From JAHEKO01 sp965212505 (GTDB lineage Bacteria; Acidobacteriota; Thermoanaerobaculia; Multivoradales; JAHEKO01), in NCBI GenBank assembly GCA_965212505.1, contig OZ243123.1, positions 5,057,507 through 5,121,506 on the forward strand: DNA of 64,000 nt, written 5' to 3'. Shown piece by piece: positions 19,558-27,454 of this stretch. Each line of letters starts with the position of its first letter. Position 1 is the stretch's first letter. Made by a program: the position numbers and the translations under genes. The notes under the pieces were generated by a model, which had not been told where the DNA came from, made no database searches, and saw only the letters and a list, made by a program, of their open reading frames with translations.

Positions 19558-20088
19558 GTGCAGTTCGATCTAGGCGAGGCGACCGCAATCCTGGCGCGCA
19601 CGCCTCGCGTGGTGCGGAGTCTCCTCGACGGGCTCGGCCCGGAGTGGGTCGAGGTCGACGAAGGGCCCGAGACGTGGAGCGCCTTCGACGTCGTCGGGCA
19701 CTTGATTCATGGCGAGCGAACCGACTGGATCGGTCGCGCGCGGCGGATTCTGGATCACGGCGAGTCGCTCGCCTTCGAGCCGTTCGACCGCTTTGCGATG
19801 CTCGGGGAGAGCCGCGGCAAAACGCTCGACGAGCTGCTCGATACGTTCGATCGTCTGCGGGACGAGAATCTGGTGGCGCTGCGGGCGCTGGAGCTCGACG
19901 AGGTGGCGCTGGAACGCACGGGTCGCCACCCCGACTTCGGGCAAGTGACGCTACGCCAGCTATTGGCGACCTGGGTGGCGCACGATCTCGGTCATCTGGC
20001 GCAGATTTCCCGCGTGTTGGCCAAACGCTATTCCCACGACGTCGGGCCGTGGCGGGCCTACCTGCCGGTGCTGGGCGCCGCGGATTGA
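19558..20088 (+). CDS. DinB family protein
   Basis: 176 residues, a four-helix DinB-type bundle. The three-His metal site is visible: VVGHLIHGE (about residue 45-48) and WVAHDLGHLAQISR (about 140-146). Members are thiol- or metal-dependent enzymes of mostly unknown substrate. GTG start, 8 nt after the CYTH stop. The stop overlaps the TTG start of the next gene by 4 nt. It is the third DinB-superfamily gene within 9 kb (with 11295 and 12174). Confidence 0.82.
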   Translation: MQFDLGEATAILARTPRVVRSLLDGLGPEWVEVDEGPETWSAFDVVGHLIHGERTDWIGRARRILDHGESLAFEPFDRFAMLGESRGKTLDELLDTFDRLRDENLVALRALELDEVALERTGRHPDFGQVTLRQLLATWVAHDLGHLAQISRVLAKRYSHDVGPWRAYLPVLGAAD

Positions 20089-20621
20089 GTGCTTCCGATC
20101 TCCCGGCGGAGCGTCTGCCGATCGTCGGCGTCATGGGCTCCGGCTCTCGTGCTTGGGGAGAGCGCGCCCGGCCGCTCGGTCGTTGGCTTGCGGAGCGGGG
20201 GACTCATCTTCTGACGGGAGGAGGTCGTGGGGTCATGGAGAGTGTCAGCCGGGCCTTTGCCGAGACCAGAGATCGCGCCGGACGGGTCATCGGGGTAGTG
20301 CCCGGCACGCCACCGCCCGCCGGCTACCCGAATCCGTGGGTCGAGATTCCGATCTTCACGCACCTGCCCTGGAGCGGCGATCGCGGTACGGAGGCGATGT
20401 CGCGCAACCACGTGAACGTCCTCTCGTCGGACGCAATTGTCGTACTGCCGGGCGGCCACGGCACGTCCAGTGAGGCACGCCTGGCGATCGACTACGGTCG
20501 TCCCGTGGTTGCTTTCCTGGAGTCGCCTTCGGAGCTGCCGGGGCTTCCGGTCGACGTCGAGGTTCGAGCGACCCTCTCCGGCGTGAGAGAGTTTGTGGAC
20601 AGCCGCCTCGCGGGGCGGTGA
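20085..20621 (+). CDS. LOG-like nucleotide-binding protein
   Basis: 178 residues. The glycine-rich start PIVGVMGSGSRAW, the LLTGGGRGVMESVSRAF motif, VIGVVPGT, and the hallmark PGGHGTSSEARLAIDYGRPVV place it in the LOG/TIGR00725 Rossmann family, often mis-named lysine decarboxylase. True LOG enzymes release cytokinin bases from nucleotides with the PGGxGTxxE motif; this one may do so or bind a nucleotide for another purpose. The TTG start at 20085 overlaps the DinB stop (TTGA) and yields the correct N-terminus; no other in-frame start is near. Confidence 0.82.
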   Translation: MSASDLPAERLPIVGVMGSGSRAWGERARPLGRWLAERGTHLLTGGGRGVMESVSRAFAETRDRAGRVIGVVPGTPPPAGYPNPWVEIPIFTHLPWSGDRGTEAMSRNHVNVLSSDAIVVLPGGHGTSSEARLAIDYGRPVVAFLESPSELPGLPVDVEVRATLSGVREFVDSRLAGR

Positions 20622-20634
20622 CGCTCCAGAACCG

Positions 20635-20925
20635 ATGATGTTCGAGGCCGAGAGGATCGAGAAGCTCTCTGAGCTGCTGCGGGAGGTGAGCGAAGCTCAC
20701 AAGGAGGAGTTCGCGCGTGCCGGCGGCGTTGATCCGGCCTGGCCCCACTGGTTTGCGGAGCGCCTGGAGGAGCCGCTGGCCGGAGCACTCGGGCGGCCCA
20801 CCGGTCGAGAGGAGATTGCGCAGCTCCTTCGAGAGGCCGAGGAGGAGCACCTGATCACGTCGCCGGGCCGCGACTGGTCTGCCTACTACGCGGAGTTTCT
20901 GATCGCCCGCGTCATGCGCTCGTAG
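20635..20925 (+). CDS. Small hypothetical protein
   Basis: 96 residues, mostly helical and rich in Glu (ERIEKLSELLREVSEAHKEEF, then LREAEEEH). No recognised domain. It follows the LOG-like gene by 13 nt and is convergent with the MarR gene, so it probably ends that transcript. Codon usage is like its neighbours, which supports its being real. Confidence 0.6.
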   Translation: MMFEAERIEKLSELLREVSEAHKEEFARAGGVDPAWPHWFAERLEEPLAGALGRPTGREEIAQLLREAEEEHLITSPGRDWSAYYAEFLIARVMRS

Positions 20926-20934
20926 CGACCTTTC

Positions 20935-21387
20935 CTACTCGCGATCTGGGCGTGCGATGCGCTCGAGCAGGCCGGCGGCTCGCTGAAGGAGCTTGCGATC
21001 GGTGGCAGAGAGGCTCTCGAGATCTTCGGCCAAGACGCGAACGCGCCGCCGACGCCCCTCTTCGAGGAGACGGCGGCCCTTGCGTGTTGGTCGCAGGAGC
21101 TGCACACGGCGGTCTGCCGGGTCGTCGATGCGCTCGATCAGGCCGTCCCCCTCGAGCGCTCGCGCGAGACGCGAGATGGTGGGTACGCTGACCTGCTCCG
21201 CACGCGCCAGCTCGGTCATGGCGATCGGTCCTCCGAAGACGATGACCGACAGCGCCGAGAGTCGCGGGGCGCTGAGTCCGGCCTCCGAGTCGTGCACGCG
21301 CAGGCGGCGGAGAAGGTGGATCGAGACCGAATGCAGTCGGTCTGCGAGTTCCTCGTTTCCGGGCGGTTGATCCCTGGGTGGTGTCAT
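20935..21387 (-). CDS. MarR family transcriptional regulator
   Basis: 150 residues. A winged-helix core is visible: LSALSVIVFGGPIAMTELARAEQVSVPTISRLARALE (recognition helix) and the wing DPADRRVQLLRPTRKGRRLL. It should act as a dimeric repressor that responds to a small ligand. It is divergent from a VOC-family gene. A perfect palindrome lies 11 nt upstream of its start and is the likely operator, so autoregulation and control of the VOC gene are probable. The ligand is unknown. Confidence 0.9.
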   Translation of the reverse strand: MTPPRDQPPGNEELADRLHSVSIHLLRRLRVHDSEAGLSAPRLSALSVIVFGGPIAMTELARAEQVSVPTISRLARALEGDGLIERIDDPADRRVQLLRPTRKGRRLLEEGRRRRVRVLAEDLESLSATDRKLLQRAAGLLERIARPDRE

Positions 21388-21398
21388 CGTATACTTTG

Positions 21399-21413
21399 CT
21401 TAGCCAAGCTAAG
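21399..21413. promoter_or_regulatory. Palindromic operator between marR and the VOC gene
   Basis: CTTAGC-CAA-GCTAAG is a perfect 6-bp inverted repeat with a 3-nt centre. It sits in the 78-nt divergent gap and has the size of a MarR dimer site. Confidence 0.6.
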
Positions 21414-21465
21414 TAGCTGTCCATCAGAATATCGCTGACACATCCAGAGATCAAGAGGTAGCCAG

Positions 21466-21849
21466 ATGACTTCGAAGGAAATTGGACTCCGCCGCATCGG
21501 TCAGATCGCCGTCAACGTGCACGACCTGGGGCGCGCGGTCCCGTTCTATCGCGACACCCTCGGCATGCAGCTGCTGTTCGAAGCGCCGCCCAAGATGGCC
21601 TTCTTCGACTGCGACGGCGTCCGGTTGATGCTGTCGCTCCCGGAGACGCCCGAGTTCGATCACCCATCGTCGGTCCTCTACTTCCAGGTCGACGACATCC
21701 AGGCGGTCCATGGAGTGCTCTCGGAGCGAGGAGTGCAGTTCGAGGGAGACCCTCACGTAGTGCACAAGGACAAGAACATGGAGCTCTGGATGGCGTTCCT
21801 GCGCGACACCGAGGGCAACGTGCTGGCGCTGATGAGCGAGTCCTCGTAG
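21466..21849 (+). CDS. VOC (glyoxalase/dioxygenase fold) family protein
   Basis: 127 residues, one vicinal-oxygen-chelate unit made of two beta-alpha-beta-beta-beta modules. QIAVNVHDLGRAVPFYRDTLGMQLLFE opens the first, with a candidate His ligand; LRDTEGNVLALMSE closes the second with Glu. Such proteins include glyoxalases, ring-cleavage dioxygenases and drug-binding proteins; this one cannot be assigned further. AAGAGG precedes the start. It is divergent from a MarR regulator and is its most likely target. Confidence 0.85.
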   Translation: MTSKEIGLRRIGQIAVNVHDLGRAVPFYRDTLGMQLLFEAPPKMAFFDCDGVRLMLSLPETPEFDHPSSVLYFQVDDIQAVHGVLSERGVQFEGDPHVVHKDKNMELWMAFLRDTEGNVLALMSESS

Positions 21850-21866
21850 TCAGAGCGAGCCGCCCG

Positions 21867-21872
21867 TAGAAT
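21867..21872 (+). promoter_or_regulatory. Leaderless-type -10 box for lpxA
   Basis: TAGAAT ends exactly 6 nt before ATG 21879 and no ribosome site is present, so transcription should begin at the start codon. Confidence 0.5.
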
Positions 21873-21878
21873 CGGGCG

Positions 21879-22598
21879 ATGGAGCCCTACATCGGTCCCG
21901 AGGTCGAGCTCGGCGAGAACGTCACCGTACATCCGTTCGCCTATCTCGAAGGGCGGACGACGATCGAGCGAGACTGCGAGGTCTTCCCGCACGCGTCGAT
22001 CGGAACGCCGCCGCACGACCTCTCCTACAAAGGGACACCGACTCGTGTTCACCTCGGCGCGGGGAGCGTGATTCGCGAGGGCGCGACGATTCATCGCGCG
22101 AGCGAGAAGCAGGACGGGATCACCCGCGTTGGGGAGCGCTGCTACCTGATGGCTCAGGGGCACATCGGTCACGACTGTGTCGTCGGCGACGACGTGGTGA
22201 TCACCAACGCCTCGACTCTGGGCGGCCATGCGGTCATCGAAGACAAGGTGTTGATCTCGGCGCACGCCGCGGTCCACCAGTTCTGCCGGGTCGGGACCAT
22301 GGCGATGGTGGCAGGCGGGGCGATGGTGGTGCAGGACGTGCCGCCCTACTGCCTCGCGCATGGCGATCGAGCGAGGTTGGTGGGTTTGAACGAAGTTGGC
22401 CTCGAACGACGCGGCCTGTCACGCGAAACCATCGGAGCGCTTCGCCGGGCGTACCGCACTCTCTTTCGTTCGGGCCTGACCCGGAAGGAAGGCGTCGACA
22501 GGGCGCGGGCGGAGTGGGGAGACGTTGCCGAAGTCGAGCGCATGTCGAGTTTCATCGAGGCGTCGACGCGGGGCGTGGCGCGGCACGGGAGGAAGTAG
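21879..22598 (+). CDS. lpxA: Acyl-ACP--UDP-N-acetylglucosamine O-acyltransferase
   Basis: 239 residues. A left-handed beta-helix of hexapeptide repeats runs from IGPEVELGENVTVHP to about residue 165, followed by the helical C-terminal domain. The catalytic His region reads IHRASEKQDGITRVG, matching the IHRGT...GVTRIG of LpxA, and GHIGHDCVVGDDVVI follows. It catalyses the first step of lipid A synthesis, adding a hydroxyacyl chain to UDP-GlcNAc. It is slightly shorter than enterobacterial LpxA and is not next to lpxD or fabZ. It confirms an outer membrane with lipid A. Confidence 0.92.
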   Translation: MEPYIGPEVELGENVTVHPFAYLEGRTTIERDCEVFPHASIGTPPHDLSYKGTPTRVHLGAGSVIREGATIHRASEKQDGITRVGERCYLMAQGHIGHDCVVGDDVVITNASTLGGHAVIEDKVLISAHAAVHQFCRVGTMAMVAGGAMVVQDVPPYCLAHGDRARLVGLNEVGLERRGLSRETIGALRRAYRTLFRSGLTRKEGVDRARAEWGDVAEVERMSSFIEASTRGVARHGRK

Positions 22599-22601
22599 AC
22601 A

Positions 22602-22991
22602 ATGAGTGAGCCGGTTGCACTTCGATTGCTTTCCGATGAGCTGGCGGTCGCCCGGCTCGAGCCGACGCTGAGTGTTCCGGACTGGGCGATGGGAGGAGCG
22701 CTGTCGTCGATCACCCGCACCGAGGCGGAGCTGTCGGTCGTCTGCTTGGCAGAACAGGTTCCGGAAGGGGTGGTCGCCGAGCGTGGCTGGCAGTGTTTCG
22801 AGGTCGCGGGTCCGCTCGACTTCTCACTGGTCGGCATCTTGGCGTCGCTCACCGGCACCCTGGCCGAGGCGGGAATCAGTATCTTCGCGATCTCCACCTA
22901 CGACACGGACTACGTGCTGGTGCGCACGGAACGGTTGGGAGATGCGATCGCCGCGCTCTGCCGAGCCGGCCATCCGATCAACGGCGCGTGA
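22602..22991 (+). CDS. ACT-domain protein
   Basis: 129 residues, two ACT-like halves of the DUF/CASTOR type. The C-terminal half is clear: FSLVGILASLTGTLAEAGISIFAISTYDTDYVLV. ACT modules bind amino acids. The threonine dehydratase immediately downstream lacks an ACT domain, so this protein could regulate it in trans, though that is inference. It begins 3 nt after lpxA and ends about 22 nt before the dehydratase. Confidence 0.8.
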   Translation: MSEPVALRLLSDELAVARLEPTLSVPDWAMGGALSSITRTEAELSVVCLAEQVPEGVVAERGWQCFEVAGPLDFSLVGILASLTGTLAEAGISIFAISTYDTDYVLVRTERLGDAIAALCRAGHPINGA

Positions 22992-23013
22992 TAGAAGGCG
23001 GAGCGTGGACAGA

Positions 23014-23958
23014 ATGTTCGATGAGGTAAAGGCGGCCCACGCTCGACTGAGCGGGGTGGCCAACCGCACTCCGGTTCTGACGTCGCGCACGCTCGACGAA
23101 CGGGTCGGTGGCTCGGTCTTTCTGAAGTGCGAGAACCTGCAGCGGGTCGGTGCCTTCAAGTTCCGCGGCGCCTACAACGCCATCTCCCAGCTCGACGAAG
23201 AACAACGGGCCGCAGGCGTCGTTACCTTTTCGTCCGGCAATCACGCGCAGGCGATCGCTCTCGCCGGCCGGCTTCTCGGTGTCGAGACGGTGGTTGTCAT
23301 GCCGGCGAACGCGCCCGAGATCAAGCGGCGTGCGACCGAGGGCTACGGAGCGAAGATCGTCGAGTACGACGCCGACGAGTCCAAGCGCGAAGAGATCGCC
23401 CGCGAACTGTGCGAGGAGGGCGGCCAGACGCTGGTCCCGCCCTTCGATCACCCGCATGTCATCGCCGGCCAGGGAACGGCCGTGATGGAGCTGTTCGCAG
23501 AGGTCGAAGGGCTCGATCTCGTGCTGGTGCCGGTAGGCGGCGGCGGCCTTCTCGCCGGCTCGGCGGTGGCCACCAAGCATCTCGACGAGCGGTGCCGGAT
23601 CTTCGGTATCGAGCCCGAGGGTGCGGACGACGCCGCCCGATCGTTCCGCACCGGCGTCCTCCAGTCGATCGACAACCCGCAGACCATTGCTGATGGCACC
23701 CGCCCGAACTCGATCGGAGTTCTCAACTTCGAGCTCATCCAACGCTACGTCGACGACATTCGGACGGTGAGCGAGGAGGCGATCAAGGACGCGGTTCGGT
23801 TTCTCTATTACCGGACCAAATTGGTGGTCGAGCCGTCTGGAGCCCTCGGGGTCGCGGCGCTCCTCGAGGGTGCCGTCGCGGCCGCTCCCAAAGTCGGTAT
23901 CGTGCTGAGCGGCGGCAACATGGACGGGTCGACTCTGGCGTCGATCTTGGAGAGTTGA
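23014..23958 (+). CDS. Threonine/serine dehydratase-like PLP enzyme
   Basis: 314 residues, a fold-type II PLP enzyme without a regulatory ACT domain, the length of catabolic threonine dehydratase or hydroxyaspartate ammonia-lyase. The PLP lysine is in GAFKFRGAYNA (about residue 50), the substrate loop is FSSGNHAQAIA, the phosphate-binding glycine loop is VPVGGGGLLAG, and the cofactor ring Ser lies in VLSGGNMD. The product would be 2-oxobutyrate (or pyruvate/oxaloacetate) plus ammonia. ATG 23014 is preferred, with GGCGGAG 10 nt upstream; GTG 23005 would add three residues. The stop overlaps the TTG start of chrA. Confidence 0.9.
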   Translation: MFDEVKAAHARLSGVANRTPVLTSRTLDERVGGSVFLKCENLQRVGAFKFRGAYNAISQLDEEQRAAGVVTFSSGNHAQAIALAGRLLGVETVVVMPANAPEIKRRATEGYGAKIVEYDADESKREEIARELCEEGGQTLVPPFDHPHVIAGQGTAVMELFAEVEGLDLVLVPVGGGGLLAGSAVATKHLDERCRIFGIEPEGADDAARSFRTGVLQSIDNPQTIADGTRPNSIGVLNFELIQRYVDDIRTVSEEAIKDAVRFLYYRTKLVVEPSGALGVAALLEGAVAAAPKVGIVLSGGNMDGSTLASILES

Positions 23959-25094
23959 AGGAGCTCGTCGCCCTGTTCGTCCGCTTGGGGTTCACCGCGT
24001 TTGGTGGCCCGGCGGCACACATCGGCATGATGGAAGACGAGGTCGTCCGGCGTCGTGGATGGCTGACGCGGCAACGGTTCCTCGATCTGGTGGGCGCGAC
24101 GAATCTCATCCCCGGGCCGAACTCCACCGAAATGGCGCTGCACATCGGCTTCGACCGGGCCGGGTGGCGCGGCATGTTGGCGGCCGGCGCCGCTTTCATC
24201 GTGCCTGCGGCGCTCACCACCGGGCTTCTTGGCTGGCTCTATGTGGAGTACGGCTCGCTCCCTCAGGTCGAGCCCTACCTCGTCGGGCTCGAGGCTGCGG
24301 TACTCGCGATCATTCTGGCGGCCGTCTGGCGGCTCGGTCGCAAGGCGGTCAAGAGTTGGCGGCTACTGCTCGTCGGTGCCGCCGCCGCTTCGTCGGTGCT
24401 CTACGGCTGGCATCCGGTTCTCGTCCTCTTTGGCGCCGGAATCGTGGGCGCCGCCTGGCTCAGGGCCTCCGAGTTGGGATCCGACGCGTCTGCAACGATG
24501 CTGCTGGCGCCGCTGATGTCGACGCCCACTATGGCCGCCGCGGCGCCTGCCGTGCCGTCGGCCGGGGTGACGCTCGGCGCGCTCGCCGCGGTCTTCCTCA
24601 AGATCGGTTCGGTTCTCTACGGCAGCGGCTACGTGCTGTTCGCGTTCCTTCAGACCGAGGTGGTCGAAGGGCGGGGTTGGCTCACCCGAGGTGAGCTGCT
24701 CGACGCGATCGCTCTAGGGCAGCTGACTCCCGGTCCGGTGCTGGCGACGGCGACCGTTGTCGGCTACCTCACGTCCGGGCTGGCGGGGGCCGCCGTCGCG
24801 ACTGTGGCGATCTTCTTGCCCTCCTTCCTCTTCGTGGCGATTCTGAATCCGCTGATCCCGCGCCTGCGCAAGTCGGTCTGGATGTCTGCGTTCCTCGACG
24901 CCGTGAACGTCGCCGCAATCGGGCTGATGGCCGCCGTCCTGGTAGAGCTCGGCCGCGGGGTCTCGAACGACTGGCTCGCCAGAGGGCTCCTCGGCTTGGC
25001 GCTTTTTGCCGTCTTGCGTTTCCGGGTGCCGACTCCGTGGCTCGTGGTGGGAGTGGGCGCTCTCGGAGCTCTCGCTATATACATGAGCACATAG
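23955..25094 (+). CDS. chrA: Chromate transporter, long-chain type
   Basis: 379 residues with two homologous halves of about 190 residues, as in full-length ChrA. The family signature RLGFTAFGGPAAHIGMMEDEVV opens the first half, with LVGATNLIPGPNSTEMA; the second has LKIGSVLYGSGYVLFAFLQTE and IALGQLTPGPVLATATVVGYL. It should export chromate across the inner membrane; natural physiological substrates of many members remain unclear. The TTG start overlaps the upstream stop by 3 nt. It is not linked to other chromate genes here. Confidence 0.92.
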   Translation: MKELVALFVRLGFTAFGGPAAHIGMMEDEVVRRRGWLTRQRFLDLVGATNLIPGPNSTEMALHIGFDRAGWRGMLAAGAAFIVPAALTTGLLGWLYVEYGSLPQVEPYLVGLEAAVLAIILAAVWRLGRKAVKSWRLLLVGAAAASSVLYGWHPVLVLFGAGIVGAAWLRASELGSDASATMLLAPLMSTPTMAAAAPAVPSAGVTLGALAAVFLKIGSVLYGSGYVLFAFLQTEVVEGRGWLTRGELLDAIALGQLTPGPVLATATVVGYLTSGLAGAAVATVAIFLPSFLFVAILNPLIPRLRKSVWMSAFLDAVNVAAIGLMAAVLVELGRGVSNDWLARGLLGLALFAVLRFRVPTPWLVVGVGALGALAIYMST

Positions 25095-25096
25095 CC

Positions 25097-25843
25097 ATGC
25101 CTCGATTTAAAGATCACTTCTCGACGATCGAGAGCTACAGCGCCTACCGCCCGCGCTACCCGGAAGGGCTCTTCGATTTCCTGGCTGCCCAAGCACCGGG
25201 TCGGGAGATCGCCTGGGACTGCGCAACCGGAGGTGGGCAGGCGGCCGGTCCGTTGGGACGGCGGTTCCGCTCCGTGCTCGCCACCGACGCCAGCCTCGGC
25301 CAGTTGGGTCGGCGGCAGGCCTACGACCGCGTCGGCTACGCGGCAGGTCTGGCCGAGACGGCTCCCCTTGCCGATCGGTCGATCGACCTGATCACGGTTT
25401 CCCAGGCCCTCCACTGGTTCTCGTTCGATCGGTTCTACGCCGAGGTCGAACGACTACTCTCGCCGCGGGGGGTCGTGTCCGCCTGGACGTACGACACGCT
25501 GAGAATCGACCCCGAGGTCGACCCCTTGATCAACTGGATGTACGAGGAGGTCGTAGGCCCCTACTGGCCGCCACAGCGCGAGTACGTCGAGAGTTGCTAC
25601 GCGTCGATACCGTTCCCGTTCGATCGCATCGACGCACCCCGTTTCGAGATGAGCGCGAGCTGGCCGCGGAACCGACTGGTCGGCTACATCTCGAGCTGGT
25701 CGGCGGTCTCGCGTTTCCGGGAGGCGCGAGGCGAGGATCCCCTGCCCGAGTTCGAGCGACGCCTCGTGCGGGTGTGGCCCGAAGCCGATGCCGAACGTGC
25801 CGTCACCTGGCGGCTTACCGTTCTGGCCGGCAGAGGCTCGTGA
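25097..25843 (+). CDS. Class I SAM-dependent methyltransferase
   Basis: 248 residues. The SAM-binding region is WDCATGGGQAAGPLGRRF (motif I), AGLAETAPLADRSIDLITVSQALHWF (motifs II-III), as in the methyltransferase-11 family acting on small molecules. The N-terminus FKDHFSTIESYSAYRPRYPEGLFDFL is typical of a widespread group related to yeast trans-aconitate methyltransferase. The start at 25097 is 2 nt after the chrA stop, so both share a transcript. Substrate unknown. A strong hairpin follows. Confidence 0.88.
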   Translation: MPRFKDHFSTIESYSAYRPRYPEGLFDFLAAQAPGREIAWDCATGGGQAAGPLGRRFRSVLATDASLGQLGRRQAYDRVGYAAGLAETAPLADRSIDLITVSQALHWFSFDRFYAEVERLLSPRGVVSAWTYDTLRIDPEVDPLINWMYEEVVGPYWPPQREYVESCYASIPFPFDRIDAPRFEMSASWPRNRLVGYISSWSAVSRFREARGEDPLPEFERRLVRVWPEADAERAVTWRLTVLAGRGS

Positions 25844-25873
25844 GCCCGCGCGTCGGGCGGGCCTTACCCGGCC

Positions 25874-25896
25874 GGCCGGTCTCTGATGGACCGGCC
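25874..25896. terminator. Bidirectional hairpin terminator
   Basis: GGCCGGTC and GACCGGCC form an 8-bp perfect stem around a 7-nt loop. It lies in the 93-nt gap between the convergent methyltransferase and trmH genes. No U tract follows on either strand. Confidence 0.55.
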
Positions 25897-25936
25897 TGAT
25901 GCGAGGTAGCCTGGCGTTGAACAATCGCCTGGCGAG

Positions 25937-26596
25937 CTACGTCTGGTCGGGAAGCACTCCGACGATCTCGCCATCCTCGTCGAGCTCTGGATAGACGGCA
26001 CCCCGTCGCCGGCAGTAGTCGGCGATCTTCGGGTAGCACCACTCGAAGAGGGTCGCTCTGAAGAGTTCCGGGTCGAGTCGCGACTCGTCGTAGAGCCCGG
26101 CAGCCGCTCGTTGGCGCTGGGCTTCGAACAGCACCAACGCTGCGGCGACGGAGACGTTGAGCGAGGCCACCATGCCGACCATCGGAATCGCAATCTGGCG
26201 GTCGGCGGCGGCCAGAGCCGCTTCGGTCAGTCCGTCCTTCTCCTGCCCGAAGAGCACGGCCGTCGGTCGGGTGAAGTCGACCTCCCGAAAGTCGACCGCC
26301 TTCTCCCCGGGATGGGCGGCCAGGAGCTGCGCCTCGGGTAGCGCCGAAAGAGAGCTCGACAGGTCGGGGTAGGCCCGTATGTTCATCCAGCGCTTCGACC
26401 CCCCAGCTGTCAGGTGGTGCATTGGAAGCCCCCCCTCGGGGACGACGGCATGTACCTGCCACAGTCCGACCGCGTCGGCGGAGCGTACGACCGCGGAGAC
26501 GTTGTGCGGCTTGTGTACGTTCTCCAGCAGCACGGTGAGGTCGGGCTGTCGCATGGAGAGCACCGAGCGAAGACGTCGAAAGCGCCGCGGGTTCAT
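25937..26596 (-). CDS. trmH: tRNA (guanosine-18-2'-O)-methyltransferase TrmH
   Basis: 219 residues, a SPOUT-fold enzyme methylating the ribose of G18 in the D-loop of tRNAs. The family landmarks are present: NVHKPHNVSAVVRSADAVG (motif 1 with the catalytic Arg), LFGQEKDGLTE (motif 2) and IPMVGMVASLNVSVAAALVLFEA (motif 3, knot). A C-terminal extension of about 40 residues is usual for TrmH. Transcription probably starts at the ATG itself: TAGAAT lies exactly 6 nt upstream and there is no ribosome site. Confidence 0.93.
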   Translation of the reverse strand: MNPRRFRRLRSVLSMRQPDLTVLLENVHKPHNVSAVVRSADAVGLWQVHAVVPEGGLPMHHLTAGGSKRWMNIRAYPDLSSSLSALPEAQLLAAHPGEKAVDFREVDFTRPTAVLFGQEKDGLTEAALAAADRQIAIPMVGMVASLNVSVAAALVLFEAQRQRAAAGLYDESRLDPELFRATLFEWCYPKIADYCRRRGAVYPELDEDGEIVGVLPDQT

Positions 26597-26602
26597 TCCC
26601 GG

Positions 26603-26608
26603 ATTCTA
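26603..26608 (-). promoter_or_regulatory. Leaderless-type -10 box for trmH
   Basis: On the reverse strand TAGAAT is followed by exactly 6 nt (CCGGGA) and then the trmH ATG. Confidence 0.5.
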
Positions 26609-26707
26609 CGGTCGTGCGGGGGTTGAACCGATCGACGTGTCGGAGCGAACCTACTGAATGTTGACGACACGCTGACACCGAACGACGCCAGGAAGGGGCG
26701 GGAGCGG

Positions 26708-26713
26708 TAGAAT
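26708..26713 (+). promoter_or_regulatory. -10 box for the 26747 TPR gene
   Basis: TAGAAT lies 33 nt before ATG 26747, giving a leader with an AAGGAGG ribosome site at about 26735. It contrasts with the leaderless promoters that carry the same hexamer. Confidence 0.45.
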
Positions 26714-26746
26714 CGGCACCATTAGACGTCCCTCAAGGAGGTTCCC

Positions 26747-27436
26747 ATGCAGTCGCATCCATCGAACGGAATCCGAAGCCTCTCCGCGCTGGCATGTGCC
26801 GCGCTCTTGACCCTGTCCATCCAACCGATCGTCGCCCATGCGGCGGGTGGTTCCACGTCGACGCCGTCGCCCACCGTTTCGCAGACGGATCCGCGCGAGA
26901 TGGCGAAGGACAGCTACAACCGGGCGCTCCGCTATCGCGACAAGGCTTGGGAGTACGAGGCCAAGGCCTCCAGTGAGGGTCAAGACGCCGAGAAGTACGC
27001 CAAGAAGGCCGAGAAGGAGTACGGCAAGGCGCGCAAGGCTCTGGAGAGTGCGATCAAGAATGATCCGATGCTCTACCAGGCTCATAGCAGTCTCGGCTAC
27101 GTGCTGCGCAAGACCGGCGAATACCAGAACTCGCTGGCCGCCTACAACCGTGCACTCGAGATCAACCCTCGCTATGCCGAGGCGATCGAGTACCGAGGGG
27201 AGGCCTTCCTCGGCCTGAACCGCATCGAGGACGCCAAGACCGCCTACATGGAGCTCTTTCGCACCGACCGCAAGCGAGCGGACGAGCTGATGGATGCGAT
27301 GCAGGAATGGGTCGACGCCCGTTCGACCGACGCGGGTGACGTCGACGCCGGTCTGATCGCGGAGTTCTCCGGTTGGGTCGAGGAGCGCGCCGGTCTGGCC
27401 GCGCAGGCCGGCGACTCGTCCGGCGGCTCCTGGTAG
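26747..27436 (+). CDS. Exported tetratricopeptide-repeat protein
   Basis: 229 residues. A signal peptide ends near QPIVAHA (residue about 32). Lys/Glu-rich helices follow (KYAKKAEKEYGKARKALESAI), then TPR units ending in YQNSLAAYNRALEINPRYAEAIEYRGEAFLGLNRIEDAKTAY-type pairs. The C-terminal third has no recognised domain. It is probably a periplasmic scaffold. The ribosome site AAGGAGG is strong. It precedes a di-heme peroxidase gene by 18 nt, so the two may be cotranscribed. Confidence 0.75.
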   Translation: MQSHPSNGIRSLSALACAALLTLSIQPIVAHAAGGSTSTPSPTVSQTDPREMAKDSYNRALRYRDKAWEYEAKASSEGQDAEKYAKKAEKEYGKARKALESAIKNDPMLYQAHSSLGYVLRKTGEYQNSLAAYNRALEINPRYAEAIEYRGEAFLGLNRIEDAKTAYMELFRTDRKRADELMDAMQEWVDARSTDAGDVDAGLIAEFSGWVEERAGLAAQAGDSSGGSW

Positions 27437-27454
27437 TCCGACGATCGCGTCGTC

